14,756 nucleotides of DNA from RPQJ01 sp031404015 (lineage in GTDB: Bacteria > Pseudomonadota > Gammaproteobacteria > Steroidobacterales > Steroidobacteraceae): positions 1 through 14,756 of the forward strand of contig JANNGT010000158.1 of the NCBI GenBank assembly GCA_031404015.1, read 5' to 3'. Positions 7,051 through 14,667 of the stretch are shown here, one piece after another; the first letter of the stretch is position 1, and each line of letters opens with the position of its first letter. The notes under the pieces are model-generated. The model was not told the DNA's origin. It saw nothing but the letters and a program-made list of their open reading frames with translations, and did no database searches. The translations under genes and the position numbers were made by a program.

Positions 7051-8055
7051 TCACAACGCGACGAACAGCTGCAACCAGTATTTGTCGCCCTCGGCCTTGT
7101 TGCGAGCCATGGTTTCGTGCTGCCACTTGGCGGTGACGCCCCACCCATCGCCGCGGTAACCGACCTGCGGTCCTAACGCCAGTTCGCGCAGGCGCCGACC
7201 ATCCACCGACACCGTCTGGCCGCAAATCTCGTCGTCCGTGATCTGCTGATGGTAATAGCCGTTCAGGCCAACGAAGACCTTCGGCATGACCTTGGCATCT
7301 AGCGAAAAGTCCGCGCCCACCTCGTGTCCGGATTGATAACTCGTGTCCGGGTTGACGTCGTTCAACGTCAGGTTGGTGCGCACGTTCGCGTCGTAGCGCC
7401 CGCCGAAGGCCTGCGTGATCGAATAGTACAGAGTGGTCGCCCAGTAATTGCGCCCGGGATTGAACACGACCTGCTTGTCGTAGGAGCCGTTGGGCACGTG
7501 CAGATCGATGCCCACGATGGAGTGGCGGGTCGGCGCGTGCCAACCCAGCATCAGGCCGAGCGCGGCATCGCCAAAGCCGGTGTCGTATGCCTCACGCGGA
7601 CCGACGCTGACATCGCCGATCAGGAACGGTTGCGCCACCAGCCAGCCGACCGATCCCCCGAACAGCCTGGCGGTGGGATGAACGCCCAGGTATCGCAGCG
7701 TGTGCACGCGCACATTCACGTCCAAGGGCAACGGCGAGGCGTCGCCTTCGTTGTCTTTGAGGACGTCGGCTTCGTAGAACGAGTTGTACATGTAGAGGTA
7801 GTGGCCGGGCTTCGGCAGGATGCCGGTGGCGACGGTGTTCAGGCCGTACGGGTACACACTGCCACCGCCGTCCGTCGCATGCGCTCCTGGCGCTGCCAGG
7901 CCGAATGCAATGGCGATTCCGAGCGCAATGCGTAACGGCGCCGAACGCGCACGGCCGGCGTGTATTGAGATCACCGACTCGTGGTTGCCCCGTGCGCTCG
8001 CCATCGTCTCGCCCCAGTCTTGAAGTGGGCGCAGTGTTCCTGAGGGCGAGCGCAT
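7051..8055 (-). CDS. SphA / phenol-degradation MetA-type outer-membrane protein
   Basis: A 334-residue secreted protein predicted to form an outer-membrane beta-barrel of the Phenol_MetA_deg/SphA transporter family, which takes up hydrophobic or aromatic compounds. The signal sequence has its hydrophobic core in LRIALGIAIAFGLAAPGAHA, with likely cleavage before TDGGGS. The mature N-terminus has VYPYGLNTVATGILPKPGHY, the family's usual opening. The rest shows alternating aromatic/polar strands (HYLYMYNSFYEAD, YWATTLYYSI) and ends LQLFVAL, with the aromatic in beta-barrel register near the end. The start is uncertain: ATG 8055 has GAGG three bases upstream; ATG 8004 would give a 43-residue signal peptide. 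It lies 53 bases downstream of the PhoD gene and is probably co-transcribed with it. Substrate unknown. Confidence 0.82.
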   Translation of the reverse strand: MRSPSGTLRPLQDWGETMASARGNHESVISIHAGRARSAPLRIALGIAIAFGLAAPGAHATDGGGSVYPYGLNTVATGILPKPGHYLYMYNSFYEADVLKDNEGDASPLPLDVNVRVHTLRYLGVHPTARLFGGSVGWLVAQPFLIGDVSVGPREAYDTGFGDAALGLMLGWHAPTRHSIVGIDLHVPNGSYDKQVVFNPGRNYWATTLYYSITQAFGGRYDANVRTNLTLNDVNPDTSYQSGHEVGADFSLDAKVMPKVFVGLNGYYHQQITDDEICGQTVSVDGRRLRELALGPQVGYRGDGWGVTAKWQHETMARNKAEGDKYWLQLFVAL

Positions 8056-8108
8056 GTGCCTCGGGGAAATCCACTAGACGCGCATGGACAAGATCGCCTT
8101 GACCGACG

Positions 8109-9245
8109 TCACCTTGGCGATTGCAGTCCTGCGACCTGCAACCGCTGTTCGATCCTGCGCGCGCCATGCTGGTCTACGACGGACAAAGTCACTGTGGTCT
8201 CCGCACCCTGCCAGTCGATTTCCACGAGTCCGAAATTGGCTGCGCGCAGCACGCTGCTGACTCGATTGGAATTGGGCGTGGGCACCGGCCATTCCTCGGT
8301 GAGGCCGCTCGAGGTCATGTCCCATAACGTGTAGGGGACGTTCACGTCCAGTTTCGACACCTCGGCGTAGTGCGTGTCGCCGCTCAGGAATACGACGCCG
8401 TTGGCACGCGTCCGTCGCACCAACTCGATCAGACGCTGCTGATCATGCGGAAACAGGTACCAGCCTTCCCATCCCGGAAAATCCGCAAGCACCTGCAGGC
8501 TCGAGCCAATCAAGCGCACGTCTGCAGGGACGCGAAGCTGCTGCTCCAGCCACGACCACTGGCGCTCACCGAGCATCGTCGCCTCGGGGTCTGGATTGCG
8601 TGCGTACGGGCCGGGCACGTCGAGCCCTTTCTTGTAGCGCGCCGCTGCCCACGAGCGATAGTTGCTTGGCCCGGACGCCGGGCGCATGAGCGGTGTCCGG
8701 TTGTAACGCAAGTCCAGCAGGATCACCTGCACGCGTTGCCCTGGCGGTCCGAATACGTACGAGGCATACACGCCATCGCGCGACCGGCGCGGCGAGTCGG
8801 CAGGCTCGCCCCAGAAATCCAGGAAGACCTGCCGTGACGCTTCCTTCTGCGGGTAATCACCGCCCGCGTCGTCTTCGCCAAAATCATGGTCGTCCCAGGT
8901 CACGGCCAGGGGCGTCGTCGCCTTGAGTCTCTGGAATCCTGGCTGGGATGCAAGTTCGGCGTACTTCGCGCGCAGGTCGGCCATGTTGCGAGTGTCGCCA
9001 TAGACGTTGTCGCCGAGAAACAGGAACAGGTCTGGCTTGGTCGCCAGCACCGCGTCCCAGATCGGCTGGGCCTTACCGCCTTCAGCGCACGAGCCGAACG
9101 CGATGCGCGTCAGCGTGCGATCTAGAGCAAGGTGTGGATCGACTGGACCGGGCGGCGGCACGGGGTCGGCAGCGTGAGCCACTTGCAGGCACCCGCACAT
9201 GACCACCGCAAAAAGAACCGCCAGCCGCGGCGGAAGCATTCTCAT
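8109..9245 (-). CDS. PhoD-type alkaline phosphatase/phosphodiesterase
   Basis: A 378-residue secreted metallophosphoesterase of the PhoD family, which hydrolyses phosphomonoesters and/or diesters. I chose ATG 9245, with ATG 9239 as alternative, because it precedes a signal peptide (LAVLFAVVMCGCLQVAHA, cut before ADP). The open frame continues upstream to 9332 and beyond, but that part is an exonuclease III remnant. Metal-site motifs are IAFGSCAEGG (about 48-57), FLFLGDNVYGD (about 74-84), VTWDDHDFGEDDAGGDY (about 115-131) and FLSGDTHYAE in the last third. All expected Asp, Asn and His ligands are visible. There is no twin-arginine motif, unlike many PhoD proteins, so Sec export is likely. No Pho-box was recognised upstream. 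Naming it strictly phoD is avoided because PhoD-like paralogues vary in substrate. Confidence 0.9.
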   Translation of the reverse strand: MRMLPPRLAVLFAVVMCGCLQVAHAADPVPPPGPVDPHLALDRTLTRIAFGSCAEGGKAQPIWDAVLATKPDLFLFLGDNVYGDTRNMADLRAKYAELASQPGFQRLKATTPLAVTWDDHDFGEDDAGGDYPQKEASRQVFLDFWGEPADSPRRSRDGVYASYVFGPPGQRVQVILLDLRYNRTPLMRPASGPSNYRSWAAARYKKGLDVPGPYARNPDPEATMLGERQWSWLEQQLRVPADVRLIGSSLQVLADFPGWEGWYLFPHDQQRLIELVRRTRANGVVFLSGDTHYAEVSKLDVNVPYTLWDMTSSGLTEEWPVPTPNSNRVSSVLRAANFGLVEIDWQGAETTVTLSVVDQHGARRIEQRLQVAGLQSPR

Positions 9246-9263
9246 GCGTCCAGTAGACCACGG

Positions 9264-9461
9264 CCGATCGACGCCTGCATCCTGCAAGCGAGACGCGGCC
9301 GCGGCATGCAGCAGGAGGTGATCGATGCGCAACCCTGCATTGCGCCGCCAGCTTTGCCTGAAGTAATCCCAGAACGTGTAGATGCGCTCGTCACCATGGA
9401 CCTTGCGCAGCGAATCGACACATCCCTGCGCGAGCAGTCGCTGCGACCAGGCCGTGCAGCG
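9264..9461 (-). pseudogene. xth: Exonuclease III (xth) C-terminal remnant
   Basis: Translation of the minus strand in the same frame as the PhoD gene gives about 65 residues resembling the C-terminal part of exodeoxyribonuclease III. They read QRLLAQGCVDSLRKVHGDER, then YTFWDYFRQSWRRNAG, then LRIDHLLL, and end AGVDR. YTFWDYF and GLRIDHLLL are hallmarks of the family, the latter holding an active-site aspartate. The family's final SDHAP block with the catalytic histidine should follow AGVDR but is absent: the sequence turns at once into the PhoD leader. Upstream, similarity fades near 9461 and the frame is closed by TGA at 9495-9497, which is also the stop of the zinc-finger gene. So both the N-terminal two-thirds and the last 20 or so residues are missing. 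It cannot encode a working nuclease. Confidence 0.75.
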
Positions 9462-9494
9462 TCTTGCGCAGCAGGACTGGCTTGTAGCCCGCGT

Positions 9495-9698
9495 TCATCC
9501 TGGAGACGACGCTTTGGCTGAGCCCAGCGGTCGCATCCGGCACTTGCCCTGCCACGCGATCATCTCGGCGTGGCGGGTCTTGGTGACCTTGCCGGTGCCG
9601 TCGCATTCGACGCACTCGTACAGCTGCTCATCGTCGCCCTGCGCATCGTGCAGTACGCCCTGGCCGTTGCAGCAGGGACACACATACAGTTTCGCCAC
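9495..9698 (-). CDS. Small DnaJ-like zinc-finger protein
   Basis: A 67-residue protein with two CxxCxGxG knuckles: C7-P-C-C10-N-G-Q-G and C29-V-E-C32-D-G-T-G. The pair should form one zinc centre as in half of the DnaJ cysteine-rich domain. There is no J-domain. The start is GTG 9698, with AAGGTGA six or so bases upstream acting as ribosome site. After the second knuckle a short tail (KVTKTRHAEMIAWQGK, then a Gly/Ser/Ala-rich end) has no recognised feature. The tail stops at the TGA that also bounds the xth remnant, in the same frame, so the C-terminus may have been altered by the event that broke xth. Role unknown; such stand-alone fingers are often tentatively called DnaJ-related or tryptophan-RNA-binding-inhibitor-like. 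Confidence 0.6.
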   Translation of the reverse strand: MAKLYVCPCCNGQGVLHDAQGDDEQLYECVECDGTGKVTKTRHAEMIAWQGKCRMRPLGSAKASSPG

Positions 9699-9831
9699 GC
9701 GTCACCTTCAGCAGCATCGACTGCCTCACTGTAGCGAGCGCGCGATGCACGCAGCAGGCGCGATCGGCACCCTTCGCTGTAGGTGGGCATTGACGCGGAC
9801 CGATACACCGGGACGCTGGGCTGCGGCCAGC
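9699..9831. other. Non-coding gap between zinc-finger gene and rsgA
   Basis: This 133-base gap lies downstream of rsgA and upstream of the zinc-finger gene. Open frames crossing it on the plus strand are antisense extensions of rsgA and not protein-like. It should hold the promoter for the zinc-finger gene unless that is read through from rsgA. I see no clear -35/-10 pair, hairpin or repeat. Confidence 0.4.
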
Positions 9832-10899
9832 TCAACTGCGACCCCGCTTGCCTCCGTCTTTCGTGTGGGAGCGAACGAGACGACCGAAGGCCCGATCTTT
9901 TGCGCGTCTTTCCGAAAGCGAAAGCTCATGGAATGCAGACTCTCGGGCGAGCTTGAGATAATTGTGCAGGCGAGCCTCGCTCAGCTCGCGACGCTCGATG
10001 GCGGCTAGCACCGCGCAGCCCGGCTCGTCCCGATGCGCACAGTTGGTGTACCGGCAATCTCGCGAGAGTGCGGTCACGTCGGCGAACGTCTCTTCCAGGC
10101 CGTCTCCGGCGCCGAGCAGCCCCAACTCCCGCATGCCAGGCATGTCGATCAGCAGCACCCCTCCCTCGAGTTCGAGCAATTGCCGTCGTGTGGTGGTGTG
10201 GCGCCCCTCGCCGGTGTGACTGACAGCGCGGGTTGCCAGGGCCGCGTCGCCGACCAGGCGATTGAGCAGCGTGGTTTTGCCCACGCCCGACGATCCCAGG
10301 AGACAGTACGTCTTGCCTGGGCAGAGCAGCTCGCGCACTTGATCGAACCCTGCGCCGGTCACGTTGCTGATCGGCACGATTCGCACAGCCGCCCCGGCGA
10401 GGCGGATGCTGTCGATCATCGACGCGAGGCCCGCGGCTTCCACGAGGTCCGTCTTGGTGAGCAGCAGGATGGGCTCGATGCCTCCGTCACGCACCATCAC
10501 CAGGTAACGCTCGAGCCGCCGCAGGTTGAAGTCGAAGTGACACGACTGGACGAGCAACGCTACATCGACGTTGGCCGCGACCACCTGGTAATCGATGTCA
10601 TTGCCGGCCGCTTTGCGCCGGAGCGATGTTTTGCGCGGCAGCACGCCGTGAATGGTTGCTGCAGCACCTGTATCGCGGTGGCTCGCACAGACCCAGTCGC
10701 CGACGCAAGGCAAGTCGAGCGGCGATGTCGCGGCGAACTTGAGGCTACCGGTCAGTTCTGCGGTTCGCTCGCCTTGTTCGTCCCGGATGACAAACCGGCC
10801 ACGGTCGACCGCCGTCACGCGCGCAACGGTCAGGCCGGACGTGCAAGCCGATAACTTGTCGTCGAACCAGGGATCCAGCCCGAGCGCGCGCAGGTCCAT
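9832..10899 (-). CDS. rsgA: Ribosome small-subunit biogenesis GTPase RsgA
   Basis: A circularly permuted GTPase of 355 residues that binds the 30S subunit late in its maturation and releases assembly factors on GTP hydrolysis. Domains in order: an N-terminal OB-fold (VTAVDRGRFVIRDEQGER), then the GTPase with motifs in permuted order: G4 TKTD (148-151), G1 GSSGVGKTT (202-210), the switch threonines in GEGRHTTTR, and G3 DMPG (252-255). A C-terminal zinc finger follows: C282, C287, H289 and C295 in CRYTNCAHRDEPGC. All key residues are present. The start is ATG 10899; GTG 10914 would add five residues, and neither has a clear Shine-Dalgarno. Length is slightly above the usual 300-350. It is divergent from the dehydrogenase gene, with about 40 bases between starts. 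Confidence 0.95.
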   Translation of the reverse strand: MDLRALGLDPWFDDKLSACTSGLTVARVTAVDRGRFVIRDEQGERTAELTGSLKFAATSPLDLPCVGDWVCASHRDTGAAATIHGVLPRKTSLRRKAAGNDIDYQVVAANVDVALLVQSCHFDFNLRRLERYLVMVRDGGIEPILLLTKTDLVEAAGLASMIDSIRLAGAAVRIVPISNVTGAGFDQVRELLCPGKTYCLLGSSGVGKTTLLNRLVGDAALATRAVSHTGEGRHTTTRRQLLELEGGVLLIDMPGMRELGLLGAGDGLEETFADVTALSRDCRYTNCAHRDEPGCAVLAAIERRELSEARLHNYLKLARESAFHELSLSERRAKDRAFGRLVRSHTKDGGKRGRS

Positions 10900-10940
10900 G
10901 CGCCAATCTGGCACAATCGAGCAGTACCTTCAAAGAGCAG

Positions 10941-11996
10941 ATGAAAATGACCAAGACCAGGGCCTACGCGGCGCAGTCTGCGAGCACCCAGCTGGCTCCC
11001 TTCGAGATCGAACGGCGCGTCCCGGGTCCCGACGACGTGCAGATCCAGATCCTGCATTGCGGCGTGTGCCATTCCGACCTGCACACTGCACGCAACGAAT
11101 GGAAGAACACGCTGTACCCGTCGGTGCCGGGACACGAAATCGTCGGGCGCGTGACCGCGGTCGGCTCGAACGTCAAGCGGTTCAAACTCGGCGACCTTGC
11201 GGGTGTCGGCTGTCTCATCGACAGCTGCGGCCGCTGCCCGTCCTGCGGCGACGGCCTTGAGCAGTACTGCGAAAATGGGCTCGTCGGCACCTACAACGGC
11301 CCCATGTTCGGCGGTGATAACACCTACGGCGGGTATTCGCAGTCGATCGTCGTCAAGGAATCGTTCGTGCTGTCCATCCGGCACGACGAAAAAGACCTTG
11401 CGGCCGTGGCGCCGCTGCTTTGCGCCGGCATCACGACGTACTCGCCTTTACGGCACTGGAACGCGGGTCCCGGCAAGACCGTTGGCATCGTCGGACTCGG
11501 CGGCCTGGGCCACATGGGTGTCAAGATTGCTCGCGCGATGGGCGCGCGCGTCGTGCTGTTCACCACCTCACCGGGCAAGACCGACGACGCGCTGCGTCTC
11601 GGGGCGGATGAAGTCTGCATCTCGACGGACAATGCGCAGATGGCCCGGCTTGCGAACAAGCTGGACCTGATCCTGGACACCGCCGCCGCGTCGCATTCGC
11701 TCGACCCTTTCGTCAGCCTCCTGAAGCGTGACGGTACGCTGACGCTGGTCGGTGCACCCGAAACTCCGCATCCGTCGCCCGAGGTATTTGGCCTGATCTT
11801 GAAGCGCCGCAGCATTGCGGGCTCGCTGATCGGCGGCATCAAGGAAACGCAGGAGATGCTCGACTTCTGCGCCGACCATGGGATCGTCTCGGAGATCGAG
11901 ACGATCCGCATGGATTACATCAACACGGCCTATGAACGGATGCTGAAGAGCGACGTCAAGTACCGTTTCGTCATCGACATGGCGACGCTGGGCTGA
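10941..11996 (+). CDS. Zinc-dependent NAD(P) alcohol dehydrogenase / aldehyde reductase (YahK/CAD type)
   Basis: A 351-residue medium-chain dehydrogenase of the cinnamyl-alcohol-dehydrogenase/YahK branch, which reduces aldehydes reversibly to alcohols. Catalytic zinc ligands are Cys40 (CGVCHSDLH), His65-Glu66 (PGHE) and Cys161 (LLCAGITTYSPL). Structural zinc is held by C96, C99, C102 and C110 in CGRCPSCGDGLEQYC. The Rossmann motif is GLGGLG (185-190), and the second strand ends TTSPGK, where Ser/Lys favour NADPH. Start ATG 10941 is preceded by AAGAG; ATG 10947 is an alternative. The protein ends normally, three bases before the end of the convergent katG. E. coli YahK works on many aldehydes, so the substrate here is probably broad. 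The short gap to rsgA must hold both promoters; none is clear. Confidence 0.93.
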   Translation: MKMTKTRAYAAQSASTQLAPFEIERRVPGPDDVQIQILHCGVCHSDLHTARNEWKNTLYPSVPGHEIVGRVTAVGSNVKRFKLGDLAGVGCLIDSCGRCPSCGDGLEQYCENGLVGTYNGPMFGGDNTYGGYSQSIVVKESFVLSIRHDEKDLAAVAPLLCAGITTYSPLRHWNAGPGKTVGIVGLGGLGHMGVKIARAMGARVVLFTTSPGKTDDALRLGADEVCISTDNAQMARLANKLDLILDTAAASHSLDPFVSLLKRDGTLTLVGAPETPHPSPEVFGLILKRRSIAGSLIGGIKETQEMLDFCADHGIVSEIETIRMDYINTAYERMLKSDVKYRFVIDMATLG

Positions 11997-11999
11997 CGT

Positions 12000-13721
12000 T
12001 CACGCCTGGGCGACATCGTAGCGGTCCAGGTTCATTACCTTGGTCCACGCAGCGATGAAGTCACGCACGAACTTTTCCTTGCCGTCGTCACTCGCGTAGA
12101 CCTCGGCCACGGCGCGCAACTCGGAGTTCGAGCCAAAGACCAGGTCGACGCGCGTGCCGGTCCATTGCACGGCGCCAGTGGCACGATCGCGACCTTCGTA
12201 CACGCCCGTCGCGCCGGCCGACGGCTTCCACACCGTGTTCATGTCGAGCAGGTTGACGAAAAAATCGTTCGTCAGCATGCCTGGTGAGCGTGTGAACACA
12301 CCGGGCCGTGCTGGGCCCACGGTTGCGTCGAGCGCGCGCAGGCCACCGACCAGCACAGTCATCTCGGGCGCAGTCAACGTCAGCAGTTGTGCACGATCGA
12401 GCAGTAGTTCCTCCGCTGGAGTCTGCAGATCTGCGCGACAGTGGTTGCGGAAACCGTCGGCGACCGGTTCGAGCACTGCAAATGAGGCGACGTCCGTCTG
12501 CTCGGGCGTGGCGTCGGTGCGCCCGGACAGGAACGGAACCTCGACGGCGTGGCCAGCCTTGCGTGCCGCCTGCTCGATGGCTGCACCTCCCGCGAGCACG
12601 ATGAGATCCGCAAGCGAGACTTTTTTGCCGCCGACCTGGGCTGCGTTGAACTCGCGCTGGATTCTTTCCAACGCCTGCAGCACCTTGCCGAGTTCTTGCG
12701 GCTGGTTCACCGCCCAGTCCTTCTGCGGGGCAAGCCGGATGCGCGCTCCATTGGCGCCACCACGCTTGTCCGATCCGCGGAACGTTGCCGCAGAAGCCCA
12801 CGCCGTACGGACCAGTTCCGGCACGGTCATTCCAGACGCGAGAATTGCGGCCTTCAGCGCTGCGACGTCGGCGCCGTCCACCAGCGCGTGGTCGACGGCA
12901 GGCACTGGATCCTGCCAGATCAGTTCTTCCTGCGGCACCTCGGGCCCGAGATAGCGCGGTCGCGGTCCCATGCCGCGATGTGTCAGCTTGAACCAGGCAC
13001 GCGCGAACGCGTCGGCAAAGGATTGCGGATCCTGGTGGAAGCGACGCGAAATGGGCTCGTAGACGGGATCAAGGCGCAGCGATAGATCAGCCGTCGTCAT
13101 CATCGGCGCGTGCTTCTTCGACGGATCGTGCGCATCGGGGATCATGTGTTCTGCGCGCACGTTCACGGCCCGCCATTGCTTCGCGCCAGCGGGGCTTCGC
13201 ACCAGCTCCCACTCGTAGCCAAACAGCATGTCGAAGTAGCCGTTGTCCCATCGCGTCGGGTTCGGCTTCCATGCGCCTTCGATGCCGCTCGTCGTCGTGC
13301 AGCCGCCATTGCCCGAGCCGTGGGCATTGATCCAGCCGAGGCCCATGGTTTCGAGCGCTGCGCCTTCGGGCTCGGGTCCGACCAGCTTGGGGTCGCCCGC
13401 GCCGTGCGCCTTGCCGAAGGTGTGCCCGCCTGCGACCAGTGCGACAGTTTCTTCGTCGTTCATCGCCATGCGCGCAAACGTTTCGCGCACGTCGCGGCCT
13501 GATGCGAGCGGATCGGGTTTGCCGTTGGGACCTTCCGGGTTGACATAGATCAGGCCCATTTGCACGGCCGCAAGCGGGTTGTGCAGCTCGCGGTCGCCGC
13601 TGTAGCGCTTGTCGCCGAGCCATTCGGCTTCGGAGCCCCAGTACACGTCATCCTCAGGCTCCCAGATGTCGGCGCGGCCCCCGGCGAAGCCAAACGTCTT
13701 GAAGCCCATCGATTCCAGCGC
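12000..13721 (-). pseudogene. katG: Catalase-peroxidase KatG, 5'-truncated
   Basis: KatG normally has about 720-750 residues; here roughly the last 570 remain. Recognisable sequence begins at ALESMGFKTFGFAGG, near residue 170 of full KatG, just upstream of the ATG at 13709. Present are Tyr55 and Met81 (numbered from that ATG) of the Met-Tyr-Trp adduct, proximal haem His96 in GGHTFGK, Trp147 in SGIEGAW, and Asp208 in TTADLSLR. The C-terminal duplicated domain is intact to FGSNSELRAVAEVYASDD and MNLDRYDVAQA. Missing are the distal Arg-Trp-His with the third adduct residue, so catalase and peroxidase activity should be lost. Upstream of ALES the frame reads WRS and then unrelated residues to a TGA near 13764. 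The DNA itself switches to a membrane-protein gene on the same strand. This is a deletion, recombination or assembly chimera. Confidence 0.9.
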
Positions 13722-14355
13722 CGATCGCCACGAACAGGGTGCGCTCGCCCGACGCGATCTCGATCACGGCATCGCTGGTCGCCAGCACTGCGAGCAAACA
13801 GCCACCCACGAACAGCAGTGAGCCACCCTTTTTACCGCGAGCGGTGCTGCGGATCACGAAATAGCTGGCGGTGATGGCGCTGGCTGCGGTGATCACGGAG
13901 ACAGCGCGGCCCGCGCCATTGGGGAGCAACATGCCGACGTAGCTGCCGCCTTTGTCGAACGCACCGGCAAGCGAGAGCAGCCCGACCCCGATCGCGCCGC
14001 CGTAAGCCCAGCGATAGGCGGCGCGGTTGATCTGCGAGCGGTTCTCTGCCTGGACGTAGTGAACCAACACCACTGGCGCCAAGATCATCACGGCGCGCCC
14101 GAACCGCTCGAGCCCCTCTTCGAGCTTGCCGTCCGCGAGCGTCGCGGCAGCGATTGCCGAGCTGGACAGCGCGAGCACGGCGAAGAGCAAACCGAGCAGG
14201 CTCGTCCCAGGGTCGGTTTGCGGCCGCCTCGTCGCCCACACGGCGTAGCCCGCAGCCGTCACGTAGATGACGGCCCATGCGAGCAGGTAGCCAGCGAAAA
14301 TGACGGAGCCCAAGGCACCCCATTCTCCTCCGGGTTTCGGTCCGCGGCCAGTCAA
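13722..14355 (-). pseudogene. Multi-pass membrane protein, 3'-truncated; resembles 7TM sensor N-terminal region
   Basis: An open frame beginning near 14355 (TTG; the start is uncertain) encodes about 210 residues with six to seven hydrophobic helices. Helices run at SVIFAGYLLAWAVIYVTAAG, LLGLLFAVLALSSSAIAAAT, AVMILAPVVLVHYVQAE, AYGGAIGVGLLSLAGAF, AVSVITAASAITASYFVI, GSLLFVGGCLLAVLATSDAV and a last one starting LFVAIGAG. The pattern, including PVVLVHY in the third helix, resembles the seven-helix N-terminal region of some sensor histidine kinases. After VAIGAG the DNA becomes katG in another frame, so the natural C-terminus is gone; the remaining 20 or so codons to the stop at 13654 are katG read out of frame. 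It diverges from the ferredoxin gene with 15 bases between. Family assignment is tentative; that it is a broken membrane protein is well supported. Confidence 0.6.
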
Positions 14356-14370
14356 CGTATAGAGGGCGCC

Positions 14371-14667
14371 GTGGCTCAGCGGAAACGCTACTTATTCGTG
14401 TGCATCAACCGCCGCCCGGTCGGCACCTCGAAGGGCTCCTGCGCAACGCGCGACGCTGAGGCCCTGCACGCCGAGCTCAAGGCGGCCTGCGCGGCGCGCG
14501 GCCTCTCGACGACCGAGGTGCGCACCTGCACATCCAGCTGTCTCGATGTGTGTTGGGCTGGTCCGGCCATCGCTGTAACACCAGACAACGTGATGTACGG
14601 CCGCGTAAAGCGCGAAGACATTCCGGAGATCGTCGAGGCGCTCGCCCGCGGCGAGCTCGTGCAGCGC
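14371..14667 (+). CDS. Thioredoxin-like [2Fe-2S] ferredoxin, end replaced
   Basis: About 99 residues from GTG 14371, with AGAGGG just upstream as ribosome site. It opens MAQRKRYLFVCINRRPVGTS and carries cysteines C11, C24, C57 and C61 (SSCLDVC). The spacing C-x12-C-x32-C-x3-C matches the thioredoxin-fold [2Fe-2S] ferredoxins, as in Aquifex. Conserved VMYGRVKREDIPEIVEALAR follows, and the family's usual closing GELV is seen. After GELVQR the frame continues open to the end of the window as PPLRRSLRCRSRG and so on, which is arginine-rich and not ferredoxin. In the next frame the DNA reads as a TatD-like protein. The last few residues and stop of the ferredoxin seem to have been lost at a join near 14663. 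The role is soluble electron transfer; partner unknown. The track-type minimum-length minus-strand frames over it are antisense. Confidence 0.75.

Noticed and set aside
7040..7053. Shared terminator between the convergent BASS and SphA-type genes
   Set aside because: Only eight bases separate the stops and no GC-rich hairpin with a T-run is visible on either strand.
9246..9332. Extended N-terminus of the PhoD protein from TTG 9332
   Set aside because: The extra residues match the exonuclease III tail and precede a complete signal peptide, so they are not part of the phosphatase.
9382..10008. Plus-strand open frame of 208 codons over the zinc-finger gene and the end of rsgA
   Set aside because: It is antisense to a clear GTPase C-terminus and a zinc-finger gene, and it has no recognisable domain.
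13654..13721. C-terminal 20 or so residues of the membrane-protein frame
   Set aside because: These bases are katG coding sequence read in another frame, so they are not counted as part of the membrane protein.
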